This document shows, in pieces, positions 12,127 to 24,564 of a stretch of DNA of 64,000 nucleotides. The notes under the pieces were generated by a model. The model made no database searches, was not told the DNA's origin, and saw only the letters and a program-made list of their open reading frames with translations. The first letter of the stretch is position 1. Every line of letters begins with the position of its first letter. A program made the position numbers and the translations under genes. This DNA is from Macrophomina tecta (Eukaryota; Ascomycota; Dothideomycetes; Botryosphaeriales; Botryosphaeriaceae): positions 2,914,001-2,978,000 of the forward strand of contig JAKSGN010000002.1 in assembly GCA_024180945.1 (NCBI GenBank). Direction: 5' to 3'.

Positions 12127-13844
12127 TCACTGCTGCGGGTTCCCCATCTGCCGCAGCTTCGCACCATATCTCCGCAAGACAAACGGGCCCGGCACGCCCA
12201 TAGCCAGGAACATAAACGCCAGCAGACTATTGCCCCACCCGAAGCGCAATGAGGCATCCATCCGCGGCGCGAAAATGGGGAATGCGAACGCAAACACATT
12301 CCGCAAGAACTGGCTCGCGGCGGACGCGCTGGCCGTATGCTCCGCAAACGCATCCATGACGTACGCCTGCATGGCCTGGGTAGCCAGGATGTTCCCGCAG
12401 CCAAACACCCCGATCCCCACATCCGGCACGACCCAGTGCGGGCGTGCCGGGACAGCCCAGCCGTAGATCAAGAGGCCGGCAGGTATGAGCAGCATGCTGG
12501 GGATCATGAGGGGGACCCGGTACTCTGGCGCGGTGGAACCGCCGTGCTTGCGCTTCACGTGGGCCCAGGTGCGGTCGGTCGCTGGGCCGCCGACCTGCGC
12601 GGCGACGGTGTAGCCGATGACGAGCGCGAGGTAGTTGAGCCCGGAGGCCTCTTGCGTTTGGCCGTAGCGGTCGATCCACATGGTGGCGAAGGTGGAGAGC
12701 ACGGTGTAGAGGATGCCGAAGTTGCATGCGAGGAGCAGGCATAGGAGCTGGAGGATTGGCTGCGTGACGAGGAGCCGGTAGGGGCGTGATAGGACAACCT
12801 TGAGCCTCCGGGCCAAGGATGGGCTGGAGAGCTCAGATTCTGTGCGGTAGTCTCGGCCGGTTTGTTTGCGTGGGGCCTTTGCCCTGCTGCGCAGAATGGT
12901 CTGGCCATGCGTCTCGCTAAAGAAGATGAAGGTGAGGAGAATCAGGAAGGCGTTGAAAGCGGCCAGGACCCAGAAGAGCCAACGCCACCCAATTCGCTCC
13001 GTGATGGCCCCACCGACAATTGGAACAACTGCAGGGCCGAGTAAGGGGATGAACGTGGCGATGGCAAATGACTTGCCCCTCTGATCGGGTTTCCAACAGT
13101 CACTCAAGACCAGAAATGAAATCTGCCATTGTTGGATGAGTTTTCAATGTCGGAGAGAGAACCAAATGCACTGTCCACTGACCGCAAATTGAGCACTCGC
13201 TCCTATTCCGGAGAAGAACCTACAAGCGGCCATCGTCCCTTGCTTTGTTGAGAAGACGTAGATGACGTTCCAAATAACGTAGCATGCGCTACTTGCTATC
13301 CAGATCGGTTTCCTGCCAAACCACCACCCCCCTCCCCCCTTCCGAGCAGGGCATAAGGAGGAGAGGTCCAAAAGCAAAGGCAAGTATATAGATAGACAGG
13401 GCGATTTGTCTTTCCTCAGGCGTGATGTCGAGAGCATTGCTGATATCAGCCAGCGCTGGAGCCATCATTGCTCCTGACATGAGAGTGACGAGGCCACCGA
13501 GGGAAGTCAAGAGAGTCGTGGTCCATTTCCTCCATAAAGACCAATTTTTGGGGTTCTTTGGATGATCCGGTCCATCCCAGGATACCTGCGTAGTTTCTGT
13601 AAGCGTGTATGCTTACAAGTGATGGCCACTGGAGGGACAGGATAGCGCAGGGATTGTAGAATACGCAAAGGAGCTCGAAGTAACCGAAACATGCTAATAC
13701 CGTGGGAAGATGAGCCAGCATCAAGACGTCAAAGTAGCCTACCAATGATTCACGTTGCCATAGATGCGTTCCATCTCCCGAGGCAAGGGCACGTCGCAAA
13801 ACTTCTAGCCTTTGGCTTTGTGCAAATGACTCTCTGATGTGCAT
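12127..13844 (-). CDS. MFS transporter (drug:H+ antiporter type), frame broken by a G-rich tract
   Basis: Plasma-membrane exporter of the 12-TM DHA1 type. Exon 3 (12127-13122) carries 'SDCWKPDQRGKSFAIATFIP' and the C-terminal helices. Exon 2 (13183-13585) starts with 'VSWDGPDHPKNPKNWSLW', the usual pre-TM1 motif, then 'TSLGGLVTLMSGAMMAPAL'. Within exon 2 the frame runs 246 nt to '...MPCSE', hits a 19-nt tract on the minus strand (13321-13339), and resumes in another frame at 'FGRKPIWIAS'. The family normally reads SELYGRKP here. No GT-AG intron can remove the tract, so this is a disabling insertion or an assembly error. Exon 1 (about 13743-13844, ATG at 13844) is tentative and implies a ~157 bp intron. 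The intron at 13123-13182 is well supported. Confidence 0.72.
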
Positions 13845-15767
13845 GGCTATGAGTGGACTGGAAAAGAAACAAATGTTATGTTGGTAAGGATCTCGACAGA
13901 CCATCGAGGACTGTGTGTGGAACACAATGCTTCTCGTACAGGACGGGCAGAAAGAAGGCAGCAATGCGGTTTATGCAGGCAGCCTCGGAGATCCAAGCCG
14001 ATGCGCTAGTCTCCGATTCACTTACAATTTCGGACTCATCTCTTCCTCCTACACTTTTCGCATTCTCCGGATCACGAAAACCCTTCTCCGTATCGTCATT
14101 TACTTGGCTGGTGTGGATTTCTTGGATGGCGTTTTGTGTTGAGTCCTCCGGCGTCGGACCGGGTGCACTCCAATATCGGAACTTATTTTAACTTCGAAGG
14201 AGCAACGAGATGACTTTTTGACATTGAGACAAAAGACGTCAGAGCCAGATGAGAGCGGAATGAGTGAATGCAAAAGCTTAATTTATAGGAGCAATCCCTT
14301 GTGAGGCGGCCACATGCGTTCGGAAAGACGGGTCTGAGGAGTTATGTCCAAAAGGGTCGAGCATATCCGAGAGTGTGTTCTCGGGTTTTCCGGACTGCAC
14401 TCATCAGACATTCCACCTTGCGCAATACCAGTCCAAAGAACGTCATGAAGATCTCGGTATCTCTCGGCGTAGATCCAGATAAGCACTGTCTCCCGACGTC
14501 ATGAAGTTGGTCGGGCCGGAGAAGTAAATCCACGTCGATCCACAATTTGCATTCCCATCCGCCTTACCGGTATCTCCAGGCGCTTCCAGGAACTTTTTGA
14601 TCGTCGCTAAAAAGCCAAAGCACTGTCGACCCTGTCCTGTGAGGTGTTTAGTGAGGATATTGGCATCCCCAACGCCTTCCCCTGGCATCAATAACTATAC
14701 AGGTAACGCTAGTAGTGTCCTTTACGTTGCTTTTGGAGCACAGTTACCGTCAATGTCAACCAGGTAAATATACTCGTTGCCTTTGACACTCCAGAAAATA
14801 CGAAATTTCTGTGGAGCACGGCTTGAACCAACTGGACGAGTTCGACTCCCTGCCGACTGTAGCTTCAGGGAGCTCTCGGCCAGCGATAGTGCGCCAGCGA
14901 TCCCAGTGCCACAAAAATCACAAAGAACCGCATCATATTTCTCGAAAGGAGTATGGTGAGACGCGCAGGGACCCCCCAAACCGCAAATTTATAGTAACCA
15001 TCGGCGTGGACTCGGCAACAATGCCTATCATGTAATCCAAGCCATGCAGGGCATCCCTACGCCAATCTGCAGACTTCCCATCCGGCGTCATGTGGATGTT
15101 CCTGTGCGTGCCCGATCTGCGAAGCCGGTCCCCAGAGATCAAGGATGTTTCAGGCGCGGGTGCCAGCTTGGCGGAATAGAGGTGCGTCGACATGATGACC
15201 TGTCGTCCGAAAGTAGTTTTTGCAGCTAATCACAGGCCTCTATAGGAATATGCCAGTCGAGCGCGAATAGTCTCGGTGCTCAGATTACGCGTTTGGAGAA
15301 CGAAAACGCTGATTAGAAAGAGAAGGGAGATGACAAGGCACGCGAGAAGGTGCTTGCCTGTGCGACAGTCAAGCGGCGCCTATCATGAATAGTCACAGGT
15401 ACTGCATGCAGGGTAGGTGAAGGTAATGGGGTATTGAGTGACTGAGGCGGTCAAGGTCGGCAAAAAATAGGACGAGAAGTTGAAATGTGTTTTTCTCTGC
15501 ACAGGATGATTACTCGCCCTACTTTACACGCACCTGAAGCTACTTCCAGTTTGATTAGATCATCTGCCGCATGTCATTTCAGAAATTAAGTTCATCGTTG
15601 ACTCCTTTTTGGTGTGAATTTCATAGACACAACAAAGCAATGCCCTCAGCTATGTTCCCATTGTAATCACCTCACGCCAAACACCGTACAGAAAAGGAAC
15701 ATGTCTCCATGTTTGTTAACCTCGTAGCAAAACATCCAAGTCGCGATTAAACGGCAGGGAAATGGGA
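13845..15767. other. Spacer with weak minus-strand coding-like fragments
   Basis: Between the MFS gene and the 3' end of MSH6. Short minus-strand ORFs at 14443-14691, 14722-14979 and 14933-15193 read like protein fragments (for example 'APQKFRIFWSVKGNEYIYL'), and another frame offers the hydrophobic leader 'MMRFFVIFVALGSLA'. I could not join them by plausible splice sites, so no gene is called. Confidence 0.4.
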
Positions 15768-18700
15768 TCACAGAGCCTCAATGGCTCGCATGAGCACATC
15801 AACATCACGTTCCCCAATCGCCGACTCTTCATCCACCATGTTTTCCCTCAACAACCACGCAACATCGCTCTGCACACCAAGAGGGACGTAGCAAGCTTCA
15901 CGAGCCTTGTCTAAGCTCTCCTTCAGCCTGCTCGTATGCTCCCACTCTTTGGCAGCGACCTCAGCGCGCTCGATGATGCGGGGGTTGATACCGCACATGG
16001 CTGCGCAGTGCATGCCAAAGGAACCCTCAGCCACACCATCCTCGAGGCGGTACAGGAATGTGACGCGGCGTTCTTCGTCGTCGACATGAATAGCCATCCG
16101 TTTAGCAGCTATCTCTGGGTGTCCAGAGAACTCAGTGGCTAGGGAGTGGTAATGCGTTGCGAAAAATCCCAGACAGCCAATGTGGGTGGCGATGTGATGC
16201 AACACAGACTGAGCAACAGCGACACCATCATAAGAAGAAGTGCCACGGCCCAACTCGTCAAGAATTACAAGTGACCGCGGAGTCGCTTCGGAGAGAATCT
16301 TCTTAGTCTCCGATAACTCAACGAAGAAGGTGGACTGCGCGGCAAAGATGTTGTCCTGCGCGCCCAGACGTGACATGATGCGATCGACAGGCGTAAGCGT
16401 AGCAGAAGAACATGGCAAGTAGACACCGACTTGAGCGAGGATAACGGCAATACATGTCTGGAGGCGAGTCAGATAGAGTCAAAGGTGTCAAAGGAACTTC
16501 TTACCATGCGGAGAACGGTAGATTTACCGGCCGCGTTGGCTCCGGTAAGCAAATCAATGTTTGCGGACTGACCGCCGAGTTTGATATCGTTGGGAATGAA
16601 ATCGGTGACGTTTGTGAGCATGCAAGGGTGACGGAGCTCCTCAAACTCGAGTATAGCCCTCTCGCTATCAACGAACTTCGGTCGACAGCTGGGCTCGCCA
16701 AGGGAAGCAGAGGCCTTTGCGAGACTAATCAGGCAGTCAAGCTGGGAAATTATCTTGACGGCGGCCAGCCAAACGCTGTAGCCCTCGTCAAACCTAGCAT
16801 AGAACCTGCCAGCGACCTCTTTGACGATTTGGCCGTGCGTCTCCTGGGCCTCTTGCAGTTTGCGCACCAGTCTGCGTAGCTCCGGGCTGTAGTAACGCTT
16901 GACCTTGGCAGTTGAGGACATCTGATCCCAGCTCTTCGGGACATTCTTGATTTTGATGGGAACCTCGAGCTGGTAAATTTCTTTGCCGTTATCTTTATAG
17001 CAGATCGCTGTGGAGCCGAGATCACGGCGATACTGCTTCAATAACTTTTCAAGTTCTGCAAGCACACTCTCGACATTTTCTTGGCTCTGGTCAAAGTCCT
17101 CCTCGACGCCCGGTTCGGGGACGAGGATGCCATCTTCCTTGGCCTTCTTTCGGTCGAAAGCGTCTCGCCAGTGCTTGAGAGAGCCGGCGAGATCGGGCAT
17201 CTGGGAGATGAGCTGGCCGATGACACCCTCCCCTTCACCAAATTCGCTGAGGAGACTCATCGTATATTCAATCTGTTCAAAGCCTTCAAGGACCTTGACA
17301 AAGTCCTGCGCCTTAATCCTGCCGGCATGCACACGGGACAAGAGGCGCTCGAGATCTGGCAGCTTGCTCAGGGAAGCCGTGAAGCGGTCCATGACGGTGG
17401 TGTCGGCATTTAGAGCATCGACGGCATCCAGGCGTTGATTGATCTTCCGAGCGTCTGCAAGGGGGTGACAGACCCACTGCTTGAGCATACGCTTGCCGAA
17501 GGGCGTGATGCACCTGTTGAGCATGGAGAACAAGGTACCGTCAGTGCCTCCATCGAAGCTATTGGCAAATATCTCGAGGTTGATGAGACTCTGGCCGTCC
17601 AGGACAAGACTGGTGGCCTTCCTAATCGGGTCATACCAGGCAAAGTTGCCCAAGGTAACCAGGTCTTTCTCAATTTTCAGCATCCTCAGATACTGAAAGA
17701 GCGCGCCGAAAGCGGACATAGCCAGCTCGTGGTTCTCTTTGGCGTCTCGGAGCACTTGAGGCCAGACCTCGATATTGTCCCGATCGGGCGAAACGAAATA
17801 GTCGCTAGCTTCGATCTCGCGTGCAGCGGTATCGGCAGACCAAAACTCTTTGCCAGGCTTGAGGTAGTTCCAGATGGTGGTGGGGCTGGTGTTGTTCTTC
17901 AAGATGCGGAGTGCCTTGGCAGAAATGCAGGACTTTTCGAGAAGGAGCTCGCCAGGGCGGGTTTGGGCGACAAAGGTCTCGAATTTGGTCATGTCGGCAT
18001 CGTCGGTGAACTCGCATAACTGGAATTGCGCCGTTGCAGTGTCGACAAAGGCGATGCCAAAGACAGGCAAGTTGTCCCGGTCAACTTCCTTGATGGCCAC
18101 ACAGTATGTGGACATGTCGTCCTGCAGCATGGCGCCATCCACGAGGGTGCCTCCAGTGAGAACAGACGAAAGCTCGCGGCGGATGATCTTCTCTTCCTTC
18201 TTGGCCGGGCCGCCGCGCTCACGCATCTCCTTACCAAGCGCAGACTCCATCTGGTCGACCTTGGCGATTTTGTAGCCCTTTGCGACGAATTGATTGGCCC
18301 ACATGTCGAGAGACGACTCCGGAACGCCGACCATGCGCATGTTGACGCGATCGGTGAGCTTGAGATCGAACAGCTGGTGGCCGACAGTGGCATCGTTCTC
18401 GTACAGCTCGTAGAACTTGCCCTTCTTGAAGAAGACGATGGTGTCCCAAAACTTGCTCTTAATCTCCCAGTACTGCTTCTCGAAGGCCGAAAACTTGGAC
18501 CACGCCCCTGGCGGAATATACAGGGTCCTTGGGTCATAATCTGGATGGCCCAGAGGATTCCTGTCGGCATCTTGTATGTGGGCTAGCCAGGTATAGCGCT
18601 GCTCGGGCTCTGTTTTGTAGGCCTTTTCTTTCTTCCCGTCCTTCTTCTTCGTTACTGTGGGCGGTGGACGAACACCCGAGGTGTTGTTACTGTCTGGATC

Positions 18701-19513
18701 GTAGCGCCATTGTTGAGCAGTGGAGGAGTTGCCTTCCATCATGACATCGTCGTCATCGACAACAGGGGAAGTTGGAATAGGAGGAGAAGAGGCTTTGGGG
18801 GCCTTGCGGGAAGGGGCTGCGGAAGGACGCTTCCGCTTCTTGGAGACGGGCTCCTCGTCCGAATCGTCAGGAACGATAAAGTCGTCCATGTCTGCCGTTG
18901 GTCAGCTCTGTCTGAAGGGGTATGGGTGGGATACGCACCTTCATCCTCGTCCTCCTCGAAAGCGTCAGGGCCGAACTCGTCGCTGTCCGAGTCGTCCAGG
19001 GCGGCAACTTTCCTCCGCTTCAGAGCACGTTTGTTGGTGCCATTGGCTGAAACGGGCTTGAACACGTCGTCGTCGGCGTCGTCGCTGTCAGCGTCGGACT
19101 CGGCGTAGTTGACCTGTTTCTTCACCTTGGACTATCAGCGTCGTGCAGAAAAAGTACGATAGTCTTCTTACCTTGCGGGAGGGGCTGTCGGCCTCCAGGG
19201 CCTTAGGGCCTTCTGGTCTCGCGTCAGCACCCCGGCTCGGAGAACAGCAGGGAGACGGCAGACCATTTTCCTTGTTCTTAGAGTCGCTGCGGATGGGGCT
19301 CGAGGGCTCGACGGGGTCGCTGCTGGGAGCCGGAGTCAAGGCATCGGGCGAGATCTTCTTGGGGGCAGCTTTTTGTGCGGCATGCGGCGTGGGCGAGGAT
19401 GTGGGCTCTTGGGTGGATGTATCGGACTTGCGCTGGAAGAAACCGAGAATGGATTTTTGGTTGGAGGCGGGTGTCTGCTTTTTGCCCTTTGCGGACGGCT
19501 TCGGAGTCGACAT
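15768..19513 (-). CDS. msh6: DNA mismatch repair protein MSH6 (MutS homologue)
   Basis: Partner of MSH2 in MutS-alpha; recognises base mismatches and small loops in the nucleus. Exons 19172-19513, 18939-19131, 16505-18891 and 15768-16457 (introns 40, 47 and 47 bp) give 1203 residues, the usual MSH6 size. Near the N-terminus (residues 19-26) lies a PCNA-interacting box, Q-K-S-I-L-G-F-F. An acidic/basic disordered region follows. The mismatch-binding F-Y-E is in 'KKGKFYELYENDA' (about 338-340). The Walker A 'GANAAGKST' (about 962-970) ends right at the last intron; Walker B 'SLVILDELGRGTSSYDG' follows at about 1037. Start is the ATG at 19513; upstream in-frame codons are not needed. All catalytic motifs are intact. 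Confidence 0.97.
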
Positions 19514-22163
19514 TGTGGGTGTCAATGGGACAGGCAATGGTGGTGGAGAGGGACGCGATGGAATTGAGTGGCGCGCGGCAGAGTCTGGGGTCACGGCGGA
19601 GGGCGACGCGACCGGGGTAGGGCAGGTGCGAGGGAGGACGCGTAGATGGACCGGGGAGCGCGTCGTTTCGCGTCTCCGCACAGATACAGACACAGACAAA
19701 AGTGCCGCACTCCCGCTTCCCTCCACCTTCATCCGCGCTCCACACCACCGCTTCAAGGGATCACCAAGTATTCCTCTCTACTCTCTGCTGTTTATCCCAC
19801 GCCATCGTGTCAGCAGGAGTGGCGAGTATCCAGGGAGATGTCCTCGTCAAACGACCGACCCGGTGTCGTTGCCGGACCATTGATGCATGGCAAGTATGCA
19901 TGAGCGATTCATGGGGGCTCTTGATGTGAGGTTCCGGGCTCTCGCAGAATGGCACGTCACTCAACCCTTATTACTGAAATGTGTACCGTTCGCAGCTCTA
20001 GCTTGGCCATTTCCAAGAATCCGAGCGCGCGCCATACGTTCTTTGTGATGATTGCCAAAAGCTGCACAAGTTGCTAAGGAACTGTTTAGTGGGGAAATGC
20101 CGAGGCCAGCTAGGAACGATGCCAGGAGAAACGCTGCTTGCGCCACCGCCAACTATCCATTGCTTCGGTGAGCATGAGATACCTAGAGCTTCCCTGTTCT
20201 GATCTGATGTCCTCTCCCTCTGTCTGCACATATATCCCCACCGACGCTCCCGCTATCATCCCTCCGTTCACGCCAGTGTCTTTCTTCTTCCAGCCAAAAA
20301 TGGTGCTGGAGGGAAAGCCCATAATCTATCAGCCGGGAATATTGTACATCCAGGTGTGTTGCCTCGCGTAGTGTTCTCGTGCAGGTCTTTGTCAGATTGC
20401 GCGTCTGGAAGCTCAAATTATGCGCTCTTTTGTGTAAATGACGTAACACTCGTCTGAGTGCAGCTTCTTCCACCGCTCTTATACTATACTGATTGATATT
20501 GCGCTGTCTCGTTACTCCAGCCCTGTTTTGCAAATGGAAAGTGGGTCTGCCATGCATCTGGCTGTGCGAGCGCACAGTAAAGCCCGTCATCTGCATGTCG
20601 ACGGTGCGCTGATACACAGTACGGGAGAACGCCGCCTATCCAACAGTGTAAAAGCTGTCTGATCAGATTCAAGTAGCTTTCACTGGGCATGGTAGATCCA
20701 CATCACGATCCTCAAAGCGTTCTGTTTCCGAAAATGCCACTTACTTATCTCGTAATGTTTAAGCGCGGTATCCCAGTGGAATCTGAATTGGAGCAAAATA
20801 CTAGTAGGCCCCGCGGAGTTGTGCCGCTCCGAGACTAAACCAAGTGCTTCTGGATCGTTCTATCCGGAGCTATGGTCTTTGCCGCTATATGCTAGGTACG
20901 CTAGAACACCCGATTTTTGAAGCAATGCAATGATAAGTGGACATGGATCAATTGACCTAGCAGGACCACTGAACAATACTGATTACTTTCACTCATGGGA
21001 GCCTTTCCCATATCCTTGGTATGAGCGCGGATGCTCAGATAGCTCCTCAACGGTTCCTTGTGCCGGGAATGCCAGAAGAGTCGCCTTGAGTCATTTAATA
21101 CAGGTAGTAAACATAAGAGTTTCTCTCACTAAAACCCTAAGAAGAAAACACAGTCGATAGACGACTCAGCTTTGGCCGCAGATCAAGAGTATCACAGCAT
21201 TCTTCGTAGCATGCTAGCCGTAAGGAGAGAGGATATGTATGCATTTTGTTCCTCACTTCCCCGAGCATTATGCACTAATACTAAGAACTAAGAAGAAAAC
21301 GCTCGAAAAGAAGAAATCAGGCATAACGGAAACGTTCAAAGGCTCAAGAGCAAAAGGTGTATCCTAGAGTTCGAAAATGGAGCGGGGCTACGGTTGGGAG
21401 GCAGGATCAGCCATATACGGAACGACTTCACTCTTCTCACGGCGTATATTAGCAAAGCGACAGCAACATGGGCGCGGTCTTCGGTCTTGGCAGTGACACA
21501 TTGAAGCGCAGAATTGGAAGGCAGTGTCAGGCCACTGTGGCAGAACCAAAAATTGGTTGCCATAGCTTTACAAAGAACATACGATGGGGAAACATATCAG
21601 CTGCTTGACAGCAATGAAGTGGGCTGCAAAAAAGTGAGGACGCGAGGAATTGCTACGATGAGCCCTGCGTACCAATGCCTACTTCAGACGTCTGCATCGA
21701 ATATTCAGAATGGAATTGTTTTCAACATGCATGAATACAGCACTTTGCTTCCACGATTAACGATTATCATATCCACAGGCGATCTCCTGTTAGCCAAGTT
21801 ACATACTGAAGCTTTCCCGAGCACTTACCTCGGCCCATCCCGGACCAAACAAGCCCTCTGCTCAGCGGTATTTCTTCTCGGAGACGGCTATTACAGCCTC
21901 TTCGGGCCCACTGTCCGCTGCATTACTCGGAGAGCTGCTGATCGAATCGGCAACTAGTATGACGTGCTCCGGAGACCTATCGGCCGTGCACTGGAAAACA
22001 AAATCTCCTTAACTCCGCTGTTTAATTGGCCGGGTGCATTTAAGGAAACTCAAATCCTTCAGCCTTGTCTGAAGCAGAAGCACTCACAGCGGGCCCGACC
22101 TTGCGCAATCCCTGCCACCCGCATCATTCAAATCCGGCCTCGACAGCAAGATCCTTCTTCAAA
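19514..22163. other. Gene-poor divergent spacer
   Basis: Upstream of MSH6 (-) and of the small secreted protein (+). It carries only scattered short ORFs (for example 20183-20617 on the minus strand) without domains or start context. No repeat or RNA gene was recognised. Confidence 0.55.
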
Positions 22164-22722
22164 ATGAGGGCTGTGTTCGTTCCTGCTCTGCTGAGCCTGC
22201 TTGCCTGCGTCGAGGCTTCCATTACTTGCCTTAAGGTCGGTGCAACCGCAACCGCAACGTGGACCAACAGTGCAGGGCAGACTTGCACCTTCACTGGTGT
22301 CGTTGGCAGCAACTACGGCGCCAACTCCGCTGGTTCTGGAGAGTGAGACACCTGTTCATTCACGGAAGGCGTGCGATGAACAATGAATTTTACTGACCTG
22401 GTTTCGGAACTATAGCTACAGCTGCAATGGTCGGTGTGGGGCGGGATGCACGGGTACCGCGATCGGCAATGCGTACACGCAGGACTGCTTTTCGCACGAT
22501 ATTTGCTCGTACTTTGAGAACGCCAGCGGTGGAGCGAGGTGGGGCTATTAAGAGAGACACTTGGGAAGTTTGCATTGCTGACAGAGACATAGCGACCCGA
22601 ACTGCGGAGCTGCGTACAACTCGGCAGTAGATGATACTTTGGGTGGAGCGGGCGCGGGCTGCGGGCAGACGAACCCATCAAACGCCGTGTCGAAGCCCAC
22701 GAGCAGCCCCGTCTGCTCGTAA
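22164..22722 (+). CDS. Small secreted cysteine-rich protein with PLA2-like H-D-x-C motif
   Basis: Exons 22164-22342, 22416-22538 and 22593-22722 (introns 73 and 54 bp) give 143 residues. The signal peptide MRAVFVPALLSLLACVEAS is followed by a mature chain with ten cysteines (five possible disulfides). The core 'NGRCGAGCTGTAIGNAYTQD' then 'CFSHDICSYF' and 'DPNCGAAYNSAVDDT' resembles the helix pair of secreted phospholipase A2 folds, in which a His-Asp pair next to Cys is catalytic. A Ca-binding loop is not obvious, so enzymatic activity is only a possibility. Similar uncharacterised secreted proteins occur widely in filamentous fungi. It lies 222 bp upstream of a second secreted protein gene in the same orientation. 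Splicing is well supported because both joins preserve frame and add Cys-containing segments. Confidence 0.82.
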
Positions 22723-22944
22723 GATCTCGGGCGGATCGCAATGCAAGATAGAAATATCGGGAAGGTGCCAAGCGGGTGCAACAGGGGGTGGCAGACGCCA
22801 CCGCATGTGCACGTAAGACCAGGAACACGGGGGGGAAAAAGAATGAGAAGAATGGACGTCAGACAAGGCGGAAGTCAATAAAACCCACCCCGCCTCTCCA
22901 ATCCCAATTGCTTTGATCCATCTTCCCGACCTCTCCTCCGCGCC

Positions 22945-23946
22945 ATGCACTGCTGGACGACCATTGCGCTCTTGCTGGCCCTCTGTACGGGCGTGCTCAG
23001 CACCACCGTCGTCCCACCCAGCAAATGGAACTACACGTACCCATGGCCCGTCCATTACCACAACATCACTTCGCAGCAGCTCCAGCTCTCGATGGCGTAC
23101 ATGGACGTGGCGCCCACCAGCCACACCACGCCCTCCAACAGCACCATCGTCCTCCTCCACGGCAAAAACTTCTGCGGCGCCACCTGGGAAGAAACCGCGC
23201 GCATCCTCTCCAGCCGCGGCTACCGCGTCATCATCCCCGACCAGATCGGCTTCTGCAAGTCCTCCAAGCCGCCCGCCTACCAGTACTCTTTCCACCAGCT
23301 CGCCCACAACACGCGCTCGCTCCTCGCCGCCCTCCAACTCCCCCAAACCATCGTCCTCGGGCACTCCATGGGCGGCATGCTCGCGACGCGCTACGCCCTG
23401 ATGTACCCCAACGCCACCGCGCGCCTGATCCTGACCAACCCGCTCGGGCTCGAAGACTGGAAAGCGCTCGGCGTGCCCTACCAGCCCATCGACGCGCTGT
23501 ACGCCACCGAGCTGGCCACCAACTACACCTCCATCCGCACCTACCAGCAGTCGACCTACTACGTCAACACGTGGAAGCCCGCCTACGACGTGTGGGTCGA
23601 CATGCTGGTCTCGCTGTACGACCTGCCCGGCGAGGGCGAGACGTACGCCTTCGACATGGCGCTAACGACCGAGATGGTGCTGACGCAGCCCGTGGTGTAC
23701 GAGTTCGGCCTGGTGCGCGCGCCCACGCTGCTGCTGATCGGGGCGCGCGACAACACCGCTATCGGGAAGCAGTGGAGCCCGCCGGCCGTGCAAGCCGTCC
23801 TGGGCGATTACGAGAGGCTGGGGAGGGAGACGTGCGAGAAGATTCCGCGGGCCGAGTTGGTCGAGTTTGCCGAGTTGGGGCATAGTCCGCAGGTGCAGGA
23901 TCCGGGAGCGTATCATGCGGCGTTGCTGGGATGGTTGGACAGGTGA
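22945..23946 (+). CDS. Secreted alpha/beta hydrolase
   Basis: Intronless, 333 residues, starting at ATG 22945 with an N-terminal signal peptide (MHCWTTIALLLALCTGVLS). The fold is the alpha/beta hydrolase type: oxyanion 'LLHGKNFCGATW' (about 71-81), nucleophile elbow G-H-S-M-G-G with Ser141, Asp in 'GARDNTA' (about 269) and His in 'LGHSPQ' (about 313), so the triad is complete. Several N-x-S/T sequons fit secretion. The family includes esterases, lipases and haloperoxidase-like enzymes; I cannot name the substrate. The coding strand is strongly GC-biased at third positions, unlike the flanking DNA. Confidence 0.9.
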   Translation: MHCWTTIALLLALCTGVLSTTVVPPSKWNYTYPWPVHYHNITSQQLQLSMAYMDVAPTSHTTPSNSTIVLLHGKNFCGATWEETARILSSRGYRVIIPDQIGFCKSSKPPAYQYSFHQLAHNTRSLLAALQLPQTIVLGHSMGGMLATRYALMYPNATARLILTNPLGLEDWKALGVPYQPIDALYATELATNYTSIRTYQQSTYYVNTWKPAYDVWVDMLVSLYDLPGEGETYAFDMALTTEMVLTQPVVYEFGLVRAPTLLLIGARDNTAIGKQWSPPAVQAVLGDYERLGRETCEKIPRAELVEFAELGHSPQVQDPGAYHAALLGWLDR

Positions 23947-24564
23947 ATGACGATACTTTTCCCGCCGGTGAAAGGGCTTGATTGAGTTCCGAAGCTGGTT
24001 GTGGTTATGGAACCCATCCCTGGGCATTTTATATGTTTTCGAGGAATGCTTGTCCGGGTGGGTCGTATCCAAGAAGCGGGAGAAAGGTCTCTCAGCGAGA
24101 TTTCACCGAGGACCGCTTAGAGTTGAACGGTGCTGTACCCTCTTAGTGGAATAGTGAACGCTGCGGGGTTAGGCAAAGCTCAGCTCGGATGCTTCATTTT
24201 GGCCAAAAGTATATTTCGGTTTAAGGAACTTGTGCAAAATGCCTTTATATACCTACCAAGACTGTTAATTTTCGACCGCTCCGAACCTGCATAATTAGCC
24301 AGAGGCAGCTCGTTGCAGGGGCTGTGACGTTGGTGTTTGACAGACAAAACATCCAACCACATTGATAGATACTCCATTTTGGCCACCGATAGGTAGCTAC
24401 AGGCAGATCTCCAGTTCAGATAAATGTAGTGCAGGGTAGGAATACTACGTACATACCGTAGTAGATATTACCGAAAGATCTGGGAGAGCCCACCCGTCGC
24501 ACTATATTGCGCGTCCGGCAGATACACTTAAATCAAGCTACGTCGCAGTTTTTCACACAGCCGC
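23947..24564. other. AT-richer convergent spacer
   Basis: 3' flanks of the alpha/beta hydrolase (+) and the beta-lactamase-fold gene (-). No supported ORF. Confidence 0.55.

Noticed and set aside
12227..12742. Long alternative-frame ORFs within the MFS transporter
   Set aside because: They are Arg/Pro/His-rich frames typical of GC-rich shadows; the true frame carries the MFS helices.
23025..23885. 286-codon ORF overlapping the alpha/beta hydrolase
   Set aside because: Arg/His-rich alternate frame of the same strand, no motifs; the intronless hydrolase explains the DNA.
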